DNA from: a virus
Direction: 5' to 3' (one strand)
Virus record (IMG/VR): IMGVR_UViG_3300006919_015608
Coordinates: 1-21,811 of that record
Length of the DNA: 21,811 nucleotides
This document shows, piece by piece, positions 1-6,173 of the stretch. The translations under genes were made by a program, and so were the position numbers. Below the pieces are notes generated by a model. It was given only the letters and a program-made list of their open reading frames with translations, did not search any database and had not been told where the DNA came from. The first letter of the stretch is position 1. Every line of letters begins with the position of its first letter.

Positions 1-218
1 AGGCCGCAGCCAATGCAATCGCAGCGTGCGAGGCATTCATCGCAATGGACATCAACGCGCCGCAAGAACCCGTTGAAGCGATCTTCATGGGGTACAAGGC
101 CGAGCTAGTCCAAGCAAAGGCAAGCATACGCGCCACGCAAGCACGCGCCAACAAAGCCAAGCAAGACGCCGAGAGCTTCCGCGACATGATGCCCACCAGC
201 GAAGAATTTTATTTCTAA
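1..218 (+). CDS. 3' end of an unknown protein, truncated by window start
   Basis: An open frame enters from the left edge (first full codon at position 3) and ends at TAA 216-218, giving 71 visible residues; the start lies outside the window. The peptide is alanine-rich and charged, with a long stretch (about residues 27-60) of Ala, Lys, Gln and Arg likely to be helical, and it ends in EEFYF. Codons are G+C-rich at third positions (GCC, CGC, AAG, GAC), as in the next two small genes and unlike the AT-rich genes after 1.2 kb, which supports real coding. No family is recognised. The bases TTTCTAA plus an A-run at its stop recur exactly at the end of the next gene. Confidence 0.6.
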   Translation, partial: AAANAIAACEAFIAMDINAPQEPVEAIFMGYKAELVQAKASIRATQARANKAKQDAESFRDMMPTSEEFYF

Positions 219-227
219 AAAAAAGTA

Positions 228-256
228 TTGACCCAATCCAGAATTTTTGAGAGGAT
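228..256 (+). promoter_or_regulatory. possible near-leaderless promoter, weak -10
   Basis: TTGACC at 228-233 is followed after 17 bases by GAGGAT (251-256), and the ATG of the next gene comes 9 bases later. The spacing matches the better promoter at 516-544 exactly, but the -10 is poor. The same GAGAGGA bases could instead be a Shine-Dalgarno sequence with a long spacer, so the call is weak on its own and rests on the repeated geometry. Confidence 0.35.
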
Positions 257-265
257 AAACCCAAG

Positions 266-496
266 ATGAACGACACGAACAAATTGAACGAATTATGGAC
301 AACCGCTCGCGACTTGGAAATCGAGATCGACGGGGCCGAGGATTGTTACGATACCTATATTTTGAACGCTTGCACGGTTGAGGAAAACGGCAACGCTCGC
401 GCCGCTACCGATCACGAGTTGAGTTTCTTCAATGATGAGTTTTCCGGAGAGATTGCCGACGAAGGCGCAGAGTATTGGTACGAAAAATGTTTCTAA
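266..496 (+). CDS. small acidic protein of unknown function
   Basis: This 76-residue protein starts with MNDTNKLNEL and is strongly acidic, with many Glu and Asp, few Lys, and aromatic residues near the C-terminus (EYWYEKCF). No signal peptide, membrane segment or known domain is seen, so no function is assigned. It is preceded by a -35-like TTGACC and by GAGAGGA, and starts within CCAAGATGAACGACA, a 15-base string repeated exactly at the start of the next gene. Its end (TTTCTAA plus A-run) also matches the end of the gene before it. The short length, acidity and own upstream signals recall small early phage proteins, some of which act on host enzymes, but nothing in the sequence shows this directly. 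Confidence 0.65.
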   Translation: MNDTNKLNELWTTARDLEIEIDGAEDCYDTYILNACTVEENGNARAATDHELSFFNDEFSGEIADEGAEYWYEKCF

Positions 497-515
497 AAAA
501 AATTAAAAAAACCCC

Positions 516-544
516 TTGACTTTTTTAAGAATTACCCTTATAGT
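516..544 (+). promoter_or_regulatory. sigma70-like promoter, near-leaderless
   Basis: TTGACT (516-521), a 17-base spacer and TATAGT (539-544) form a near-consensus housekeeping-sigma promoter. Transcription would be expected to begin about 7 bases after the -10, near 551, while the ATG is at 554, leaving almost no leader and no room for a ribosome binding site. Confidence 0.75.
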
Positions 545-553
545 ATTACCAAG

Positions 554-829
554 ATGAACGACAAACCAAACCTAGTCAAAGAACTCAGCCCCGAATACAA
601 CGCCAAGCTGGAAGCAGCCATTGAAGCGGGCGCAACTCACGCACGGTTTACCTATGCAGACGGCAGCTACCACGCTTATCCCATTAGGGAAATCAATCGA
701 GGTATGAACGCACACCGCCGCTCTCGCCTTGGCTTGGAGCTAGTCAAAGTAGTAACCACAAACGAAAAGGTGGCGAGCTTGCCTTTCTGGAATAGCTTTG
801 TGGATGACCGCGAGATCAACCCTCGCTAA
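554..829 (+). CDS. small protein of unknown function
   Basis: A 91-residue protein beginning MNDKPNLVKELSPEYNAKLE, with no signal peptide, membrane segment or catalytic motif. A short central stretch (about residues 26-52, containing ARFTYADGSYHAYP) looks like a small beta-rich fold, followed by a basic patch (NAHRRSRLG). The start is fixed by the promoter at 516-544, whose expected transcript begins only a few bases upstream; this would make the mRNA close to leaderless. A strong stem-loop starts directly after the TAA at 827-829. Codon use is G+C-rich like its left neighbours. No family is recognised; an early or accessory phage gene is the likely class. Confidence 0.7.
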   Translation: MNDKPNLVKELSPEYNAKLEAAIEAGATHARFTYADGSYHAYPIREINRGMNAHRRSRLGLELVKVVTTNEKVASLPFWNSFVDDREINPR

Positions 830-830
830 C

Positions 831-874
831 TAGGGGGAGGCTGGGCCTCGCGCAAGCCGCGAGGCCGACCCCTA
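831..874 (+). terminator. strong stem-loop after the stop codon, possible terminator
   Basis: GGCCTCGCG (844-852) and CGCGAGGCC (858-866) are perfect 9-bp arms around the loop CAAGC. TAGGGG (831-836) and CCCCTA (869-874) extend the structure as an outer stem. It begins one base after the upstream stop codon. No clear T-run follows, so it is not a textbook intrinsic terminator and could instead protect or process the mRNA 3' end. The bases CCTATT (871-876) can alternatively pair with AATAGG (892-897). Confidence 0.5.
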
Positions 875-930
875 TTAAATGGAATCTTTTCAATAGGAGT
901 GGGGCGCACGCCCGGTGGGGGGTTGTCCTA

Positions 931-967
931 TATGTACCCGCGAAATCTTGTTTCACCTTATGTACCC
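931..967. repeat. direct repeat TATGTACCC, two copies
   Basis: TATGTACCC occurs at 931-939 and again at 959-967, 28 bases apart, each preceded by a CCT motif. It lies in the non-coding stretch 830-1085. The function is not known; iteron-like or regulator-binding sites are possible. Confidence 0.5.
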
Positions 968-1048
968 CCCCTTTTCTTTAAAATATTTAAAAATTAATAT
1001 TTTCAAATTAGTAAACTCAAAAAATCCCGGAGGCTACCCCCGAAATCT
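935..1048. repeat. imperfect 14-base direct repeat, 100 bases apart
   Basis: TACCCGCGAAATCT (935-948) and TACCCCCGAAATCT (1035-1048) differ at one base. The second copy ends two bases before the -35 of the promoter for the next gene, a position suited to a regulator. The first copy overlaps one TATGTACCC repeat. Confidence 0.5.
980..1003. repeat. AT-rich inverted repeat
   Basis: AAAATATT (980-987) and AATATTTT (996-1003) are perfect 8-base arms around an 8-base AT-only spacer. The element sits between the short direct repeats and the promoter at 1051. It could be an operator or an easily melted segment; AT-rich DNA forms such repeats by chance fairly often. Confidence 0.35.
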
Positions 1049-1050
1049 AC

Positions 1051-1079
1051 TTGACTTTTACTTATAAAAGTAATACAGT
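1051..1079 (+). promoter_or_regulatory. sigma70-like promoter, near-leaderless
   Basis: TTGACT (1051-1056), 17 bases, then TACAGT (1074-1079), with the ATG at 1086 only 6 bases after the -10. The expected start of transcription falls on or next to the start codon. It has the same -35 and spacer as the promoter at 516-544, and is the only good promoter seen ahead of the carbohydrate cassette. Confidence 0.7.
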
Positions 1080-1085
1080 AAATAC

Positions 1086-1688
1086 ATGAGAACGCTACTA
1101 GTCATCGCACTAACAATCGGCGTATTCCCCGAAACCTTCGGGGCGGTCTTTAAATTCAAAGACAATACTGTAATAAACGCCAGTATCTACGAACCAACAT
1201 CAAAATACTCTTGGGGAGACATTAATGCTCCAAATAAAGATGGGGTAATATTAAAAGTAAATAATAAATTTTATATTCATCATTATCCCGCTTACCACAA
1301 GAAGGTGGACAACGGGCGTTACTACGAACCCATCCCAGAGCCTCCCACTAACACAATGGCGTATAATCCAGAAGACTTGCCCATGTGTGTTCCAAGTAGA
1401 ATCAAATTTATGCATTTTTCTACAGAAACACTAAAAAACATGTATTTTGATTATCACGAAAGAGTAAGAGCAGAAATGTACAAACCCAATCCTGATAAAA
1501 ATAAAATATCAAAAGATAAAGAAGTAGCATTAGCAATACATAAAGCAATTTATAATAAAAATTATAAGTTGAATAATAAATTTAAAACGCTAGCATGGGA
1601 ACGTAAGGTTATCAGCGAGTTCACCGGACAAAAAAATGTAATCTGGGGTAAGTATATACATGAAAGGCATCATTTTAGCAGGAGGTAG
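1086..1688 (+). CDS. predicted exported protein of unknown function
   Basis: A 200-residue protein whose first 20 residues (MRTLLVIALTIGVFPETFGA) look like a Sec signal peptide: a basic residue at position 2, a hydrophobic core and a small-residue cleavage site near TFGA. The mature part begins VFKFKDNTVINAS and is rich in Tyr, Asn and Lys. The second half (about 100-200) is basic and probably helical. No known domain is recognised. The start follows a promoter at 1051-1079 with almost no leader. The last 29 bases overlap the start of the thymidylyltransferase gene, so it probably heads the cassette transcript. Its first codons are G+C-rich like the upstream genes while much of the remainder is AT-rich, so it straddles a composition break. 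Confidence 0.7.
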   Translation: MRTLLVIALTIGVFPETFGAVFKFKDNTVINASIYEPTSKYSWGDINAPNKDGVILKVNNKFYIHHYPAYHKKVDNGRYYEPIPEPPTNTMAYNPEDLPMCVPSRIKFMHFSTETLKNMYFDYHERVRAEMYKPNPDKNKISKDKEVALAIHKAIYNKNYKLNNKFKTLAWERKVISEFTGQKNVIWGKYIHERHHFSRR

Positions 1689-2520
1689 CGGAAGCCGCCT
1701 GTATCCTTTAACAAAAAACCTAGTAAAAGGCTTGTTACCTGTATATGACAAGCCAATGATTTACTATCCATTAACTACTCTTATAGAAAACGGGGTAGAT
1801 GACATATTAATCATAACTTCTATTGAAAATGTTCCTAAGTTCAAAGGCGTTTTGAACGGGGGCGGTAGATTCGGGGTAAAAATACGCTACAAGATTCAAA
1901 ATCATCCTAATGGCATAGCAGAGGCTTTTATTCTTGCAAAAGACTTCATAAAGAAGGGAGATAAAACATGCTTAATACTTGGAGATAATATATTAAGTAA
2001 TAGTACAACTTTTAAAAGAGTATTTAATAAATTTGATAAGGGTTGTACAATTTTTGGATATGAAGTATCTGATCCAGAAAGATATGGAGTTGTAGAATTT
2101 AATAGTAAAAATCAAGCTATCTCTATCGAGGAAAAGCCTCAAGCACCAAAAAGCAACTTCGCAATTCCCGGAGTCTACTTGGTTGACGATCAAGTAGTAG
2201 AGATAGCTAAAAATGTTAAGCCATCTGCCCGTGGAGAGTTAGAGATCACAGATGTCATTCAAGCTTATCTAGATCGGGGGCAACTAAATACATATAAATT
2301 AAATCGTGGGTGCGTATGGTTAGATGCTGGCACGAGCAGTAGCCTACATGAAGCGTCAGCGTACGTACATGCCATCGAAACCCGTCAGGGAGTAAAGATA
2401 GGCTGTCCAGAGGAAGCAGGGTTAAATCGGGGGTATATAACCAAAGACAAGCTTTCTAACTATCTTGCTAAAATCCCTTCTTGCGAATATAAAGACTATT
2501 TGCAAAAAATAACCAAATGA
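1660..2520 (+). CDS. rmlA: glucose-1-phosphate thymidylyltransferase (RmlA type)
   Basis: Joins glucose-1-phosphate and dTTP to make dTDP-glucose, the entry step to dTDP-L-rhamnose and dTDP-amino sugars; a soluble cytoplasmic enzyme. The 286-residue length fits the family. Visible motifs are the nucleotide-binding LAGGSGSRLYPLTK (6-19), LLPVYDKPMIYYPL (25-38), the metal-binding LGDN (107-110), GYEVSDPERYGVVEF (133-147), EEKP (157-160) and WLDAG (220-224). One departure is KGLLPVYDKP where bacterial RmlA usually has KQLLPVYDKP; Gly24 replaces a conserved Gln. The gene overlaps the exported-protein gene by 29 bases, its ATG has no convincing ribosome binding site, and its stop overlaps the next ATG (ATGA). 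The product is the substrate of the RmlB encoded at 11886-12842, the far end of the cassette. Confidence 0.93.
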   Translation: MKGIILAGGSGSRLYPLTKNLVKGLLPVYDKPMIYYPLTTLIENGVDDILIITSIENVPKFKGVLNGGGRFGVKIRYKIQNHPNGIAEAFILAKDFIKKGDKTCLILGDNILSNSTTFKRVFNKFDKGCTIFGYEVSDPERYGVVEFNSKNQAISIEEKPQAPKSNFAIPGVYLVDDQVVEIAKNVKPSARGELEITDVIQAYLDRGQLNTYKLNRGCVWLDAGTSSSLHEASAYVHAIETRQGVKIGCPEEAGLNRGYITKDKLSNYLAKIPSCEYKDYLQKITK

Positions 2521-3419
2521 AGAAATACCCTGTGCAGCTTTCAGCCTATCTAGGCATAAAAGACATGGGAGAGTATCTTGAAGAATGGATTAATTTCTAT
2601 TTGCTTCAAGGAGTTGAATATTTTGTAATTTACGATTTTGGTAGTAAAGACCATACCCCCGAAATAATCCAACCTTATATAAAAAGAGGAATAGTAGAAT
2701 ACGCTTATTTTAATAATAAATTTGTAAAATATAATTATTGCGGAGGCCCAGCATGGTTTGAGGGTTTAACATTACAATATAGATTTTCTATAGTTAATGC
2801 TTACCAAAATTTTTCTAAGTGGATGTGCTTCTTTGATTTAGATGAATTTGTTTACCCCAAAGATAAAAATAAAAATTTATTAGATGTTTTACAAGATTAT
2901 GAAGATTTTGGTGGACTTCATGTTAATTGGAAAATGTTTGGAGACTCCGGAGAGAAGTTCAAGAAAAATAATCTTGTTATAGACACATTTAACAAACGAG
3001 CTTCATTAGATCATCATGAGAACGATCATTGTAAGCCAATTTCTCGTTTAGACAGAATTGACCTAGAAAGAACGAGGCAAACGCCCAACGCTCACTTTTT
3101 TATTTATAAAGATGAATTTTATGGAGTAAATGAGCATAAAGAAAAAATTGGCATGAATATTAGCCCCGAAAATGAAACTCCCTATTATCACCCAGCTTTC
3201 TCTCTCAACAAAGACAAAGGATCGATAGTGTCTTGCAATCATTATAGATTTAAGTCTCACGAAGAGTTTTCGAAGAAATCTCAAATGCATCGTGACGCGG
3301 GATGGGGAAACTATGGTCATATACCCGATGCTTCGATTTATAATGAAATAGAGGATAATGAAATAAAAAGATTTATTCCTTTACTTAAAGATATAAATCT
3401 GGATAATTATTCCCTATGA
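2517..3419 (+). CDS. glycosyltransferase, GT92/DUF23-like
   Basis: A 300-residue protein of the glycosyltransferase family 92-like group (GT-A fold). The N-terminal part has the typical layout: KDMGEYLEEWINFYLLQGVE (15-34), then FVIYDFGSKDHTPEI (36-50), then the metal- and nucleotide-sugar-binding DxD-type motif FFDLDEFVYP (105-114). A late NHYRFKSHEEFSKKS stretch matches the conserved C-terminal part of these enzymes. No signal peptide or membrane segment is seen, so it should act in the cytoplasm. Donor and acceptor cannot be read from sequence. ATG overlaps the rmlA stop as ATGA and no Shine-Dalgarno is present, so translation is probably coupled to rmlA. Confidence 0.8.
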   Translation: MKKYPVQLSAYLGIKDMGEYLEEWINFYLLQGVEYFVIYDFGSKDHTPEIIQPYIKRGIVEYAYFNNKFVKYNYCGGPAWFEGLTLQYRFSIVNAYQNFSKWMCFFDLDEFVYPKDKNKNLLDVLQDYEDFGGLHVNWKMFGDSGEKFKKNNLVIDTFNKRASLDHHENDHCKPISRLDRIDLERTRQTPNAHFFIYKDEFYGVNEHKEKIGMNISPENETPYYHPAFSLNKDKGSIVSCNHYRFKSHEEFSKKSQMHRDAGWGNYGHIPDASIYNEIEDNEIKRFIPLLKDINLDNYSL

Positions 3420-4318
3420 AGAACGTTTTCCTTATTGGAGCCACAGGTTATATAGGAGAGGTTTTTACCCAGCAAATATACAAAAATAAGGAATTAAATT
3501 GTTTTCAGATTCCACACTGGAAATTATACCTCGATTCCGAGGGAGACCAAGGTCTTCATGATTATGAAAAGTTTTATACCCTCATTGAACAGTTTTCTCC
3601 GGACCTCGTTATAAATGCAGCAGGATACATTGGTAAACCTAACGTAGACGCTTGTGAGGACAACAAAGAAGCTACTTACGAAGGTAATGTAGAATTTCCT
3701 ACATTTTTAGCTAAATGCTGCGCTCAAGCAGGTGTTCCTTTCGCTCATGTTTCTTCTGGATGCATTTACGGTGGATACAAAGAGGATGGATCAGGATACA
3801 GGGAAGATGAGGCTCCTAACTTCGATTTTTCAAATGGAAGCTATTATAGTGGAACAAAAGCTTTAGCTGAAAACAGAATAGCTAATGTGTGCGATGATTA
3901 CTACATCTGGAGACTAAGGATACCGTTCGATAAATTTAGTAGCGGAAGAAATTATTTATCCAAGATGATGACTTACGATAAGTTATTAAACGCCACTAAT
4001 TCGATGACTCATCGATACGAATTTGTGGATGCTTGTTTAGACTTATGGTTAAATAAAGAAGATTACGGAATTTACAACATAGTAAATACCGGACCTGTCA
4101 CAACCAAGCAAGTGGTTGGTTTAATACAAAAATATTTAAAATTAAATAAAGAATTTAAATTCTGGGAGAATGATGAGGAATTTTACGGTTTTGGAGCGAA
4201 GGCTCCAAGGTCTAATTGTGTTCTCGATAATTCCAAACTTATAAAAACGGGAATAAAAATGAGGGACACTGAAGAAGCTATAGCTGAATCTCTTAAGTAT
4301 TGGACGGAAGTAAACTAA
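3416..4318 (+). CDS. NRS/ER-like dTDP-4-keto-6-deoxyglucose epimerase/reductase
   Basis: A 300-residue short-chain dehydrogenase with the NAD(P)-binding GATGYIG (8-14) and a catalytic Tyr-x3-Lys (Y144, K148). Beyond generic RmlD features it shows the pattern of plant NRS/ER and mimivirus L780: SSGCIYGG (113-120), GSGYREDEAPNF (125-136), SYYSGTKALAE (142-152), RLRIPF with a following RNYLSKMMTYDKLLNATNSM (178-197). In the known plant and mimivirus enzymes this fold alone does both 3,5-epimerisation and 4-reduction of the NDP-4-keto-6-deoxyglucose, giving NDP-L-rhamnose without a separate RmlC. No rmlC-like gene is in this window, which fits. The start overlaps the previous stop (ATGA). The alternative is a plain RmlD-type reductase with the epimerase encoded elsewhere. 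Resemblance was judged by eye. Confidence 0.78.
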   Translation: MKNVFLIGATGYIGEVFTQQIYKNKELNCFQIPHWKLYLDSEGDQGLHDYEKFYTLIEQFSPDLVINAAGYIGKPNVDACEDNKEATYEGNVEFPTFLAKCCAQAGVPFAHVSSGCIYGGYKEDGSGYREDEAPNFDFSNGSYYSGTKALAENRIANVCDDYYIWRLRIPFDKFSSGRNYLSKMMTYDKLLNATNSMTHRYEFVDACLDLWLNKEDYGIYNIVNTGPVTTKQVVGLIQKYLKLNKEFKFWENDEEFYGFGAKAPRSNCVLDNSKLIKTGIKMRDTEEAIAESLKYWTEVN

Positions 4319-5439
4319 TGATACCCCTATTTAAAGTATTTATGGCTGAAACTGCCAAGGAGGCAGTGGGCGAAGTATTAAGCAGCGGTTTTATCGGACA
4401 AGGGCCGAAAGTCGAGTCTTTTGAGTCGGAGCTTAAAAAATTGCTAGAAAGTGATTACGTAGCTACGACCAACGCGGCCACATCGGCTGAACACTTAGCT
4501 TTGCATCTAATGAAGGGGAATGGGGTGAATGAGGGCGATGAGGTTCTCACAACGCCTTTAACTTGCACCGCTACGAATTGGCCTATTTTAGCTAACAATT
4601 TGAAAATAAAGTGGGTGGATGTAGATGAGGAAAATCTAAACATGGATTTAGATGATTTAGAGAGAAAAATATCTCCCACGACTAAAGTAATTTTTGTAGT
4701 TCATTGGGGAGGTTATCCGGTTGATTTAGATAGAATTAAAAATATTGTAGATAAAACAGAAAAGCTCTACGGGTTTAGACCTATGGTCATCGAGGATTGC
4801 GCTCACGCCATCGGAAGCTCTTACAAAGGAAAACCCATAGGAAGCCACGGAAACTTCTGTACGTTTAGTTTTCAGGCCATTAAGCACATAACCACGGGAG
4901 ACGGTGGATTATTAGTTAGCCCTAATTATGATTTTTATTTAAGATCAAAATTGCTTAGATGGTATGGAATAGATAGAGATAATAATAAAAAAGATTTTAG
5001 ATGTGAGGCTGATATAGCTGAATGGGGATTTAAGTTTCACATGAATGATATTGCCGCAGCTATTGGAATAGAAAATCTTAAGCATATTAATACACTTGTT
5101 GGTACTCATAGGGACAACGCGAGATTTTACGATGAAGAATTAGCTGGAGTAGAAGGAGTTCAATTACTCACTAGGAAGCCTGATCATCAATCTTCATTTT
5201 GGATTTATAGCTTTTTAGTAGATCGAAAAGATGACTTTATGAACCATATGAAAAAATGCGACATTATGGTTAGCCAAGTTCACGAAAGAAATGATATTCA
5301 TTCATGCGTAAAAGAGTTTAACGCTCATCTTCCTTCTTTGGATAAAATTACTCCACGCTTGATATCTATTCCAGTGGGATGGTGGGTAACTGAAGAAGAC
5401 AGAGAGCATATTGTCTCTAGTATTAAAGAGGGGTGGTAA
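4318..5439 (+). CDS. DegT/DnrJ/EryC1/StrS sugar aminotransferase
   Basis: A PLP enzyme of 373 residues, the usual family length. Such enzymes move an amino group onto the keto group of an NDP-4-keto- or 3-keto-6-deoxysugar. It begins with the family's typical MIPLFKVFM; SSGFIGQGPKVESFE (22-36) and VIEDCAHAIGS (157-167, with Asp160 for the PLP ring nitrogen) follow, then FSFQAIKHITTGDGG (183-197) with Lys189 as the PLP-binding lysine. I chose the ATG at 4318, which overlaps the previous stop as TAATG, rather than the in-frame TTG 18 bases upstream, because the protein then begins at the conserved MIPLF. It probably uses the RmlA-RmlB product; whether C3 or C4 is aminated cannot be told. Confidence 0.9.
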   Translation: MIPLFKVFMAETAKEAVGEVLSSGFIGQGPKVESFESELKKLLESDYVATTNAATSAEHLALHLMKGNGVNEGDEVLTTPLTCTATNWPILANNLKIKWVDVDEENLNMDLDDLERKISPTTKVIFVVHWGGYPVDLDRIKNIVDKTEKLYGFRPMVIEDCAHAIGSSYKGKPIGSHGNFCTFSFQAIKHITTGDGGLLVSPNYDFYLRSKLLRWYGIDRDNNKKDFRCEADIAEWGFKFHMNDIAAAIGIENLKHINTLVGTHRDNARFYDEELAGVEGVQLLTRKPDHQSSFWIYSFLVDRKDDFMNHMKKCDIMVSQVHERNDIHSCVKEFNAHLPSLDKITPRLISIPVGWWVTEEDREHIVSSIKEGW

Positions 5440-5441
5440 AA

Positions 5442-6173
5442 ATGAAAAACATATGCCTTACTTTCGACGACGGCCTTAAATCTCATTATGATGTTGCCTT
5501 ACCCCTTCTTGCGGAGAATAAATTAAAAGGGACTTTCTTCATCTGCGGCATTAAAAACCTTTGGAAAAATAGCTCTCTAGGTATGAGCGAAGAAGCCTTA
5601 GACTTTAATAATCTTAAAGATTTTGTTAATGAAGGAATGGAGATTGGAAATCATTCTTTAACGCACCGTGACCTAAGAACGCTAAAAGATGAAGATATAA
5701 TTAAAGAAGTTAAAGGAATGAATGATTTGCTTTCTTTTTTTGGCATCGATGACGTTAAAACATTTTGTTATCCGGGATACCATACTGACTATAGAGTTGC
5801 CTCTCTAATTAAATCTGCAGGATTTACTCATGCTAGAACAGGTTATATATATGATGACACTTATTGGAGTTTTTGGAATAATCTGACAAGAGATGTTAAT
5901 TTTCCTCGGCCTCCTATTTCTTACTTTCCCGATCATTGCGAATCAAATTGGCTTATAAAATCTACTGGAGTTTTGAATTACATCTATAGATTTGATGATT
6001 TTGTAGAAGATGTCACAAAAATGCCTGACAATGCTTATGCAATATTTACTTTTCATGGATTAGTAGAAAAAAGCCTTGCAAGTGATTTTAAAAAAATAGT
6101 CAATTATATATCTAATGAAGAAAATTTGACTACTGTTAATCTTAAAGATTTACCATTAATATCAGAGAAATGA
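5442..6173 (+). CDS. polysaccharide deacetylase, NodB homology (CE4)
   Basis: A 243-residue metal-dependent deacetylase with the NodB motifs in order: LTFDDG (6-11, Asp9 as base and Asp10 as metal ligand), the zinc-binding HSLTH (His71, His75), FCYPGY (108-113) and a late TFHGL (His205). CE4 enzymes remove acetyl groups from N-acetylated sugars. Most bacterial members are exported, but this one starts directly with MKNICLTFDDG and has no signal peptide, so it should work on a cytoplasmic substrate such as a glycan under assembly. The ATG at 5442 follows an AGAGGGG stretch, one of the few Shine-Dalgarno-like sequences in the cassette; an in-frame GTG at 5433 is less likely. Confidence 0.88.
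   Translation: MKNICLTFDDGLKSHYDVALPLLAENKLKGTFFICGIKNLWKNSSLGMSEEALDFNNLKDFVNEGMEIGNHSLTHRDLRTLKDEDIIKEVKGMNDLLSFFGIDDVKTFCYPGYHTDYRVASLIKSAGFTHARTGYIYDDTYWSFWNNLTRDVNFPRPPISYFPDHCESNWLIKSTGVLNYIYRFDDFVEDVTKMPDNAYAIFTFHGLVEKSLASDFKKIVNYISNEENLTTVNLKDLPLISEK

Noticed and set aside
85-302. Two reverse-strand frames over the left-end genes
   Set aside because: They oppose the forward genes, have Arg/Leu/Cys/Trp-rich sequences typical of antisense shadows of GC-rich codons, and lack any start signal.
901-913. GGGC-GCAC-GCCC mini hairpin
   Set aside because: Only four base pairs with a four-base loop in GC-rich sequence; too short to support a function.
897-926. Possible G-quadruplex in the G-rich stretch
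   Set aside because: G-tracts are uneven and interrupted by C-runs that would pair with them; no four regular tracts.
3063-3320. Reverse-strand frame of 85 residues inside the GT92-like gene
   Set aside because: It lies wholly within a well-supported forward gene and has no recognisable domain or start signal.
4300-4317. In-frame TTG giving an 18-base longer aminotransferase
   Set aside because: The ATG at 4318 forms a TAATG overlap with the previous stop and begins exactly at the family-conserved MIPLF.
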